From the NCBI GenBank assembly GCA_031254675.1, contig JAIRTV010000523.1, forward strand, positions 1 through 12,498: DNA of 12,498 bases, in the 5' to 3' direction. Below the pieces are notes generated by a model, which was not told where the DNA came from, ran no database searches, and worked only from the letters and a program-made list of their open reading frames with translations. The number at the start of each line of letters is the position of its first letter. Within the stretch, counting starts at the first letter, position 1. Of this stretch, positions 1-6,217 are shown in pieces. This stretch comes from Planctomycetaceae bacterium. GTDB lineage: Bacteria > Planctomycetota > Planctomycetia > Pirellulales > Thermoguttaceae. A program made the position numbers and the translations under genes.

Positions 1-353
1 ATTGAAATCCCATTAGCCGTTTTTGTACCGTAGGCATCAATAGTACCATCACCAAGTGTCCATTTGAGGATTGATTTTGGTGATTCATTCCCGATTTTAA
101 CACTTTCTTTGTACAGATAAAGTTTTTTTCCAATTGGAGCATTAGCTAATGCAGAATGCATCTGACCTTCGAGCTCTGTCATTGCCTCTTGTACCACTGG
201 GTACCCAGAAATAATTTCTTTTGAATGTCGTAACCATGTTTCGGATGAAGTCGATGTCCAACCCCAAAAATCTTGTCCAATAGCATAGGTAACCTCTTGT
301 AGTAAATAGTTGATAGTGAATAGCAACGCAAGCGGAATTTTCGATCTTTTCGT
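1..353 (-). CDS. Unrecognised secreted protein, 5' part only, start codon abnormal
   Basis: An open frame enters from the left edge on the minus strand and covers 117 codons. Its first residues after an in-frame stop (TAA at 354-356) are TKRSKIPLALLFTINYLLQE followed by VTYA, which looks like a signal peptide: a basic start, a hydrophobic core and a possible cleavage after VTYA. The mature part begins IGQDFWGWTSTSSE and includes a Gly/Asp-rich stretch, LGDGTIDAYGTKTANGIS. I do not recognise a family. No ATG or GTG lies in frame. The codon where a start would be expected, at 351-353, is ACG, one transition from ATG. ATT (336-338) or TTG (324-326) are weaker alternatives that would cut off the basic segment. 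A GTG at 380-382 in another frame would join it if one base were added in the T-run at 347-350. The gene may be a pseudogene, may carry a sequencing error, or may use an unusual start. The C-terminus is outside the window. Confidence 0.5.
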
Positions 354-660
354 TTAATTAAGAGATTGAACACAGAAAACACGAAATTTCACGGAACACA
401 CAAAAAATTAGGGAAAAAGTCCCACGAATAACCAGCAGAAAATAATAAAGATAATTAATTTAATCCGTTGCCGTTATAGTAGGTTGCTCAACAGCAAATG
501 AACTCGTATAATATTGAGCAACTTTTACTTTTGGACGAGTCACTTTTGGATTAGTTTGGATCAGTAACCTCAATAACCAGCCCAAAATTCTCCCAATTCT
601 AATCACAACAATGAAAACATTCTATTACGATTGATTTTGCAAAATTAACGTATTATTCCC
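354..660. other. Divergent intergenic region
   Basis: This gap of about 300 bases lies between the left-edge minus-strand gene and the plus-strand histidine kinase, so it should hold promoters for both. I see a hairpin (481-524) and a short direct repeat (ACTTTTGGA at 527-535 and 542-550, with a partial third copy near 555-560). There is also a G/T-rich stretch at about 362-400, read on the minus strand, that repeats GTGTTC- and CGTG-like words. No coding frame of convincing composition is visible. No good sigma-70 promoter could be fixed for the kinase. A TATTAT at 651-656 lies too close to the ATG at 661 unless the message is leaderless. Confidence 0.5.
481..524. repeat. Inverted repeat (hairpin) upstream of the histidine kinase
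   Basis: GTTGCTCAA at 483-491 is perfectly complementary to TTGAGCAAC at 514-522. A G-T pair and an A-T pair extend the stem outward to 11 bp. The loop is 22 bases. A short T-run follows at 523-526, so on the plus strand it resembles a weak intrinsic terminator. It sits between two divergent genes, however, where a terminator is not expected. It could equally be an operator, an attenuator or a dispersed repeat. Confidence 0.45.
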
Positions 661-3264
661 ATGCTCGCAGAATATAATATTGTTGGATATGATTATTATG
701 TTTTTCTTGATCTTGTTGTTCTCGTTCTGGGAATGTTCGTTGGCATGATTGGGTTTTCGCTCTGGCTCAAATCACAACGCCGCTCTTGGTCATTTCACTT
801 GACCGTTTGGAGTTTGTTTCTTGTTTTTGTGTTTTTGGAAATCGTTTGCCTCGCGTCCGCCATTCAAATGCAACGTCTGTTTTGGCTCAACCATTTTGCA
901 CAAACCGCCCAATCATACGCCAGTATGGTAACACGATTCGAAAATTGGAAAATTCAAATCGGGAACGAAGAATTTTTTTCCGAATGGTCAACACCAATTT
1001 CACCAACTTTTGCAGACCAACTCACCGAACCGGAAGAATTCCCCACCGAAAAACACAAGCCGTCAGAAAACACCGAAGAATTATCGGAAAAATTGGCAAC
1101 CCCTCAAAATATCAACGCTCAAATCGGTTTCAAAATGTTGTCAATGGAACACGAACATCTGTTGACGGAAAATTTGCCAATGCTTCGGCGGAATCAATGG
1201 GGAGTCGTCGCGTTAACACAGAACAATCAAGCATTTGCTCAATGTACTCGCCAAGTCGTTGTGCGTTGGGAAAAAGTAAACAATGCCAGCACGTATCGGC
1301 TTCAATGGGGAATCAAAAAATCCAATCCGACAGAAGACGATTGGTGTGATGTCTATTCCGGTTCAAAACCGTATTGTGTTCTGATGGCTCCCGATCATCT
1401 AGAACTCATGTTCCGAGTCCGCGCAGAAAACGGAACACCAGAAGATGATCCGCTTTATCTGAATCTCATGGCAGCTTGCGATGATCCGGTTGCAGCAAAT
1501 ATTCTTATCGGTTACGTTTATACATTGCGGCTAATTGATTCAGATCGTCTCGTGTTTATCAGTTCGCCAATATCCGACGCAAATCATAATCAATTGATCG
1601 ATTTTCAAGAACGTCCGACACGTATCGGAGAACAGTGTGAACTCCAGCCCAGTTTGGAATATGTCTGTCAACACAAAAAAGGTGCGATCAATATGTCCGT
1701 AGAATCGGACAAATGGGGTAACTGGATTTCAGCAGTGGAACCACTCTGGACTCCAGATGGACAATTCGAAGGTATTTTCGGACTCGATTTTCACGCGGAC
1801 ATCTGGCGAAGTCATATTCAACGCGCCAAGTTTTGGCCTTATTGTTTCTTTATTGTGGTCATGCTTTTCTTTTTTGGCGGTGTTGCGTTTATCGCAAGAC
1901 TTCAAACGATCAGTGAAAAACAAAGTCAATTAGCTCAAATATTACAATTTACCGTCTTGGAATTGACAGAAGCCAAATTAGCCGCCGAAAGCGCTTCGCG
2001 TGCCAAAACATATTTTTTAGCCAATATCAGTCACGAAATTCGCACTCCGATGAACGCCGTGCTTGGTTTCGTCGATATTATCGGGCAAAAACTCATGCAA
2101 CGTTGTTTGCCGGAAGAACGGGAACAATGTCGTGAATCGCTGGCACAAATTTCTTGTAGCGGCAATGATTTGCTCACGATTATCAACGATATTCTCGAAT
2201 TTTCAAAAGTTGACAGCGAACAGCAAATTAAATTGGAACAAGTTCCGGTTTCGCCAGGGCAATTGATCGAAGATATTATAGCGATTATGAGAAATCGTCT
2301 AGAAAATAAATCGGTTACGCTGACGCTTTCGAGCAAGGGTCATGTTCCGAATTTTATTTTGAGTGATCCGATGCGTCTTCGGCAAATTCTTACCAATTTG
2401 ATTGGAAATGCGATCAAATTTACGGAACAAGGAACGGTTCATGTCGAGTACGGAATCGAAAACGCCAGTACGGTTTTTGTGCCGACTGCCGATAAGGAAA
2501 AATCGTCGGCTGCAACAACATCGGCAGAGAAACAACTTCTTTACTTTGAGATAAGCGATACAGGTATTGGGATTGCGGAACAATATTTGGAAATTATTTT
2601 CCAACCGTTTTCGCAAGTGGATTCTTCCTTGACGCGGTGTTATGGTGGTACGGGTATTGGTCTTTCCGTTTCGAAACGGGTTGCGGAAATGTTGGGCGGC
2701 GATATTACCGTTTCAAGTACACTCGGTCAAGGAAGCGTGTTCACATTTGCGTTTCAAGTATTGACCGGTGAAACAGAATTGGATTTCCCAGGTTGTCCGC
2801 TTCCGCGAACGGCACCGAAATCGTATGAAGTTCAACAACCGCCAATTCTCGATGGATACCATATTTTAGTTGTTGAAGATGGTAAAGTGAATCAATTGGT
2901 GATTGCTTCGCAATTGAATGCGGTGGGGGCGGAAGTTGTGTTGGCGGAAAATGGTCGCATCGGCATAGATAAAATTGCAGAAGCAGAATCGCTCGGTCAT
3001 CCGTTTGATATTGTGCTAATGGATATGCAAATGCCAGTCATGGACGGTTACGAAGCAACAACATTACTGCGTTCTCAAGGTTATAACCGTCCAATTATTG
3101 CCATTACCGCTCACGCCTTGTATGGAGACCGCGAAAAAACATTGAAAGCCGGTTGTAGCGAATATTTGTCGAAACCAATTGATCGGGAAAAACTAGTCGC
3201 AATGATTCTTACATTTCTCGATAAAAGTAATCATTCCGAACATCGGAAATCCGATTCGGTTTGA
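661..3264 (+). CDS. Hybrid sensor histidine kinase/response regulator with FN3-like and Cache-like ectodomain
   Basis: An 867-residue membrane sensor kinase with a C-terminal receiver. Two hydrophobic segments (about 13-36 and 45-68) flank a basic loop, KSQRR, at 37-41. This places the N-terminus and residues 69-390 outside the cytoplasm; a third segment (391-413) returns inside. The ectodomain has a fibronectin-III-like part (about 195-265; VVVRWEKVNNASTYRLQWG). It is followed by a Cache-like part ending in GNWISAVEPL and a GLDFHADIW segment near 380. Inside are HisKA with phospho-acceptor His458 in SHEIRTPMN, and an HATPase with N-box Asn583, DTGIGI from Asp633 and GGTGIGL at 662-668. The receiver (734-855) has Glu739/Asp740, phospho-acceptor Asp788 in MDMQMPVMDG, Thr816 and Lys838. 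All catalytic residues needed for an active phosphorelay are present. No DNA-binding domain exists, so it probably passes phosphate to an Hpt or regulator elsewhere. No Shine-Dalgarno site precedes the ATG. The ligand is unknown. Confidence 0.95.
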   Translation: MLAEYNIVGYDYYVFLDLVVLVLGMFVGMIGFSLWLKSQRRSWSFHLTVWSLFLVFVFLEIVCLASAIQMQRLFWLNHFAQTAQSYASMVTRFENWKIQIGNEEFFSEWSTPISPTFADQLTEPEEFPTEKHKPSENTEELSEKLATPQNINAQIGFKMLSMEHEHLLTENLPMLRRNQWGVVALTQNNQAFAQCTRQVVVRWEKVNNASTYRLQWGIKKSNPTEDDWCDVYSGSKPYCVLMAPDHLELMFRVRAENGTPEDDPLYLNLMAACDDPVAANILIGYVYTLRLIDSDRLVFISSPISDANHNQLIDFQERPTRIGEQCELQPSLEYVCQHKKGAINMSVESDKWGNWISAVEPLWTPDGQFEGIFGLDFHADIWRSHIQRAKFWPYCFFIVVMLFFFGGVAFIARLQTISEKQSQLAQILQFTVLELTEAKLAAESASRAKTYFLANISHEIRTPMNAVLGFVDIIGQKLMQRCLPEEREQCRESLAQISCSGNDLLTIINDILEFSKVDSEQQIKLEQVPVSPGQLIEDIIAIMRNRLENKSVTLTLSSKGHVPNFILSDPMRLRQILTNLIGNAIKFTEQGTVHVEYGIENASTVFVPTADKEKSSAATTSAEKQLLYFEISDTGIGIAEQYLEIIFQPFSQVDSSLTRCYGGTGIGLSVSKRVAEMLGGDITVSSTLGQGSVFTFAFQVLTGETELDFPGCPLPRTAPKSYEVQQPPILDGYHILVVEDGKVNQLVIASQLNAVGAEVVLAENGRIGIDKIAEAESLGHPFDIVLMDMQMPVMDGYEATTLLRSQGYNRPIIAITAHALYGDREKTLKAGCSEYLSKPIDREKLVAMILTFLDKSNHSEHRKSDSV

Positions 3265-3409
3265 ATCCATGCCGTACATTGCCGGTTTTTCGTAATGTTT
3301 CAGAAGAATTTTGTCAAAAAACCGCCGCCTACATTGATCATATCTTGGTAAAATCTTTTGTGACAATTTTACAGTAACCGAAAACTCTATTAACTAATGA
3401 CGATTATTT

Positions 3410-4456
3410 ATGTCTTCCTTTGATTGGTTTCGTATGATTTTTATTGTTATATTTATTTTGTTTCCTGTTTTGTCGATATTGTCGGGTCAGGAAACAGGAA
3501 TGTTTCAAAAACTGGACGAAAAAATTCCGATCAAAACGATTGGTGGTGTTTGGTTTTGGGGTGATGTTTTATTTTTTCATGATTGGCATATTCAAGAAAA
3601 TGTGAAGACAAATTCGTTTCGTCTTCTTGACGGCAATTCGGTTCAACGTGCTTACGGTACGTTTGAAGAATGTCGGCAACGTCTCGATGAAATCCAAGCG
3701 GAAGAAGGTTTATTGCCAATGGCGGGAACGGCGGTTATTATTATGCATGGTTTCGGTTCCAACACCATGACAACCCGACATTTAGCGGTTTGGCTTAAAG
3801 AACAAAAAGCGTACGATTATGTTCTTAACATTGCCTATCCTTCGACAATGCAATCGGTTTTGGAACATGCGATTTTTCTTGATCGGATTATTAAAAATTT
3901 GCCGCCAACAGTTCAACACATTGATTTGATAGGTCATAGTCTTGGTTGTATTGTGATTCGGCGTTATTTGAGTGGTCCGTTGGTGTCGAATTGGCGTGTT
4001 CCTGAAGATCGTTTGGAAGCGAGAAAAAATTACGTACCGGATACGCGAATTGGTCGTTTGGTTATGCTTGGTCCTCCGAATCACGGTGCTGTTCTTGCAA
4101 CGAAATTGATTGGCAAGGATCCGGTTCGGCGTTTGATAACCGGCAAAACCGGTGATGAATTGGGTACGGAGTGGGAGGAATTACAAAAATCGCTTGGGAT
4201 TCCTTGTTGTCCTTTTGCGATTATTTCCGGCGGACGCGGAGACCAACGCGGGTTCAGTCTTTTGATTCCCGGTGACGATGACGGAATTGTGAGTACCGAA
4301 GGAACTCAACTGGATGGCGCCGAAGAATGGATTCGTTTTAATGTTGGACACGGCGAAATGTTGATGACGGAGGAAATATTCGAAACGAGTTTGCAATTTT
4401 TGAAAACCGGTTCATTTCATAAAACGAATCATAAAACAAAAAATGAATCTTTTTGA
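3410..4456 (+). CDS. Exported alpha/beta hydrolase (lipase/esterase-like)
   Basis: A 348-residue serine hydrolase. Residues 8-25 (MIFIVIFILFPVLSIL) form a signal peptide or membrane anchor, so it probably acts outside the cytoplasm. The fold markers run in the usual order. A hydrophobic strand leads to His113-Gly114 (IIMHGFGSN, oxyanion region). Ser177 is the nucleophile in GHSLG. A RLVMLGPPNHGA segment is typical of triacylglycerol lipase/PGAP1-like hydrolases. The acid is Asp291 in a DDDGIVS loop, and the base is His314 in NVGHGEM, so the whole triad is present. The likely reaction is hydrolysis of a carboxylic ester or lipid; the substrate cannot be told from sequence. The gene follows the histidine kinase by 145 bases on the same strand and could be co-transcribed, but no close coupling is seen. 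No Shine-Dalgarno site precedes this ATG. The tail (FHKTNHKTKNESF) is basic and polar. Confidence 0.88.
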   Translation: MSSFDWFRMIFIVIFILFPVLSILSGQETGMFQKLDEKIPIKTIGGVWFWGDVLFFHDWHIQENVKTNSFRLLDGNSVQRAYGTFEECRQRLDEIQAEEGLLPMAGTAVIIMHGFGSNTMTTRHLAVWLKEQKAYDYVLNIAYPSTMQSVLEHAIFLDRIIKNLPPTVQHIDLIGHSLGCIVIRRYLSGPLVSNWRVPEDRLEARKNYVPDTRIGRLVMLGPPNHGAVLATKLIGKDPVRRLITGKTGDELGTEWEELQKSLGIPCCPFAIISGGRGDQRGFSLLIPGDDDGIVSTEGTQLDGAEEWIRFNVGHGEMLMTEEIFETSLQFLKTGSFHKTNHKTKNESF

Positions 4457-4513
4457 TTACAGAATGAAAAATCAAAATAAATAGTTACGTTTTCCGCTTT
4501 GAAGTATTCACAA

Positions 4514-4556
4514 AAAAACAAAACAATCGGAAAAGTTTTCTGATTGTTTTGTTTTT
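4514..4556. terminator. Strong bidirectional intrinsic terminator
   Basis: The arm at 4514-4534 is complementary to 4536-4556 over 21 positions, with one G-T wobble. The core is CAATCGGAAAA against TTTTCTGATTG. It is flanked by an A-run on the left and a T-run on the right, so transcripts from either strand would end in a U-tract. It lies 57 bases after the plus-strand hydrolase and 20 bases after the end of the minus-strand oxidoreductase. That is where a shared terminator for convergent genes is expected. The innermost pairs must open to make a loop. Confidence 0.9.
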
Positions 4557-4575
4557 GATCGTTTATTGATTTTTA

Positions 4576-6000
4576 TTACGAAATCGTGTATGGTTTGCGT
4601 TGTTCTCGTGCTTGCATGGCTTGAGCTTCTTTGTCGCCGATAATTTGTTCTTTTTCGGGATCCCATTGAATTTTGCGACCGCCAAGCCGAATAGAAATAA
4701 CCGTTAATTGACAAGGCGTCAAACTACGATGTCCGATTTCAGCCGGAGCCACCGGCAAACCACGGGATTGAACACAATCGAAAAAGTTCTTTACATGATT
4801 TTCGCTCGGACGAACACGCCAGGCATTGCTTGGTAACGGATTTTCGGCAAGTTCTTCTGCTGCTTTACCGTACACATTGGCACGATTGACAAAGATACGC
4901 CCTTGATCGCCAATAAACATCACGCCGTTTCTGTCACAAGTTCGGACTTCATCGGGGACGTTTTTTCCAAACATCCAATCCAGTTGTTCCTGAGACATGG
5001 GAACATGAGGTTCGGTAGGCCAACCATAATTATATCGTGCGGAAAGCGAAGTGAAAAAGAAAACTTCAATACCGTTCGCATAATTTAATCGTGCAAAAAA
5101 TCGGTCGGGAACATCAAAACAATTTGGCTTCCCTTCATTCGGAAACAAGCCGCGTCCTTCAATTGTGGTGGGACCAGTTAATTCGGTGTCCATACCCCAT
5201 TGAGCAATATCGAAATGGTGATTTCCCCAATCGGCTGCCATACTCCCACAATAATCAAACCAACCGCGAAACGGGTGATACCGTCGCGCGGTGTAAGGAC
5301 GCATTGGTGCTTGACCTTGAAACATATCCCAGTTGAGAGAATCGGGAACGGTTTGTTCTTCAAAAGGACCTCCCTTCATGCTCAGATAAGGAATCGCCAC
5401 CCATACTTGTTTCAATTTACCGACGCGACCATTGCGAACCAGTTCAACCGCTTCTTGAAATGGACGCGGATGCGGACCGCCATCCATAACTTGTTTGGCA
5501 CTACGTTGTTGCGTACCGAGTTGAAACACACGACCGGAATCTTGAACCACTTTACGCAACAATTTTCCTTCTTCGATAGTCAATGAAAATGGTTTTTCGC
5601 CATAAACGTCCCGACCGGATCGAAGAGCGTCGATATTAATTTTTGTGTGCCAATGATCGGTTGTTGCCTGAATGATGACATCAATATCGTTACGATCTAA
5701 TAGTTTCCGATAATCCTGATAAGTTGCAACATTTTCATGGAGTTTATTACCGAGACGTTTTTTAATACTATCAAATTTGAGAGTATTCACATCACATATT
5801 GCAACAATATCACCGTATTCCGTAGCGAGATTGGCATCGAATTGTCCTTGACCGCCGAGACCGATAATACCAATTCGGGGACGGTCATTTTTCAGACCTT
5901 GTGCGGGAGAAGTCAAGGCAGTAAACGTATAAACCGTTCCAATTCCGACCGATGTTTGAACGGTTCGTTTCAAAAATTGACGTCGATTTGTTTTTTTCAT
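4576..6000 (-). CDS. Tat-exported Gfo/Idh/MocA family oxidoreductase
   Basis: A 474-residue NAD(P)-dependent oxidoreductase family protein. It begins with a twin-arginine signal (R6-R7-Q-F-L-K, then a hydrophobic stretch ending near AQG at 33-35), so it is probably exported folded with its cofactor. The Rossmann domain follows, with RIGIIGLGGQG (Gly47, Gly49, Gly52), Asp70 ending the second strand (AICDVN), and the EKP motif at 135-137. The C-terminal domain holds DWGNHHFDIAQW with His261/His262 and Asp264, the usual active-site helix, and resembles the bacterial GFO/IDH/MocA C-terminal domain common in planctomycetes. Family members oxidise or reduce sugars and cyclitols; some (GH109-like) cleave glycosides with NAD as a bound cofactor. 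The exact reaction here is not determinable. It lies downstream of the heparinase-like gene with a 217-base gap. AAAGG lies 8 bases before the ATG, and a promoter candidate is at 6067-6094. Confidence 0.93.
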   Translation of the reverse strand: MKKTNRRQFLKRTVQTSVGIGTVYTFTALTSPAQGLKNDRPRIGIIGLGGQGQFDANLATEYGDIVAICDVNTLKFDSIKKRLGNKLHENVATYQDYRKLLDRNDIDVIIQATTDHWHTKINIDALRSGRDVYGEKPFSLTIEEGKLLRKVVQDSGRVFQLGTQQRSAKQVMDGGPHPRPFQEAVELVRNGRVGKLKQVWVAIPYLSMKGGPFEEQTVPDSLNWDMFQGQAPMRPYTARRYHPFRGWFDYCGSMAADWGNHHFDIAQWGMDTELTGPTTIEGRGLFPNEGKPNCFDVPDRFFARLNYANGIEVFFFTSLSARYNYGWPTEPHVPMSQEQLDWMFGKNVPDEVRTCDRNGVMFIGDQGRIFVNRANVYGKAAEELAENPLPSNAWRVRPSENHVKNFFDCVQSRGLPVAPAEIGHRSLTPCQLTVISIRLGGRKIQWDPEKEQIIGDKEAQAMQAREQRKPYTIS

Positions 6001-6066
6001 TATTTGTGCCTTTCATTTTTTTGTAATAGTTTACACAAAACGCAAAATTGCAAACAACAACTCTGT

Positions 6067-6094
6067 AGTTTAAAGTTTTAAAAAAATTTGTCAA
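6067..6094 (-). promoter_or_regulatory. Candidate sigma-70 promoter for the oxidoreductase
   Basis: Read on the minus strand, a perfect TTGACA (plus 6089-6094) is followed after 16 bases by TAAACT (plus 6067-6072), which matches TATAAT at four of six positions. The start of transcription would be about 60 bases before the ATG at 6000. The surrounding DNA is AT-rich, so a chance match is possible. Confidence 0.35.
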
Positions 6095-6217
6095 TCCCGA
6101 AAATACGGTCACAACAGTACCCTCGTCGTCGTCGTCGATGCACTTTGCAAATTCCTCACAACAAAAAAACTTCCCAAAATTCCCCAAATATCGTACATTC
6201 AGCTGAATAGTTACCAA

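Noticed and set aside
651..656. TATTAT as a -10 box for the histidine kinase
   Set aside because: It lies 4 bases before the ATG, would require a leaderless message, and has no -35 at the right distance.
786..1349. A long plus-strand frame inside the histidine kinase
   Set aside because: It is a shadow of the kinase ectodomain, with a Cys/Arg/Asn-rich composition untypical of protein.
3348..3372. Small hairpin GTAAAAT/ATTTTAC between the kinase and the hydrolase
   Set aside because: Seven A/T-rich pairs with a 12-base loop and no T-run after it are easily explained by chance in AT-rich DNA.
5885..6217. A 110-codon minus-strand frame overlapping the start of the oxidoreductase
   Set aside because: It begins with TTG, has no ribosome binding site, overlaps the Tat signal region in another frame and has no recognisable composition. 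The Asp run comes from the TCG repeat.
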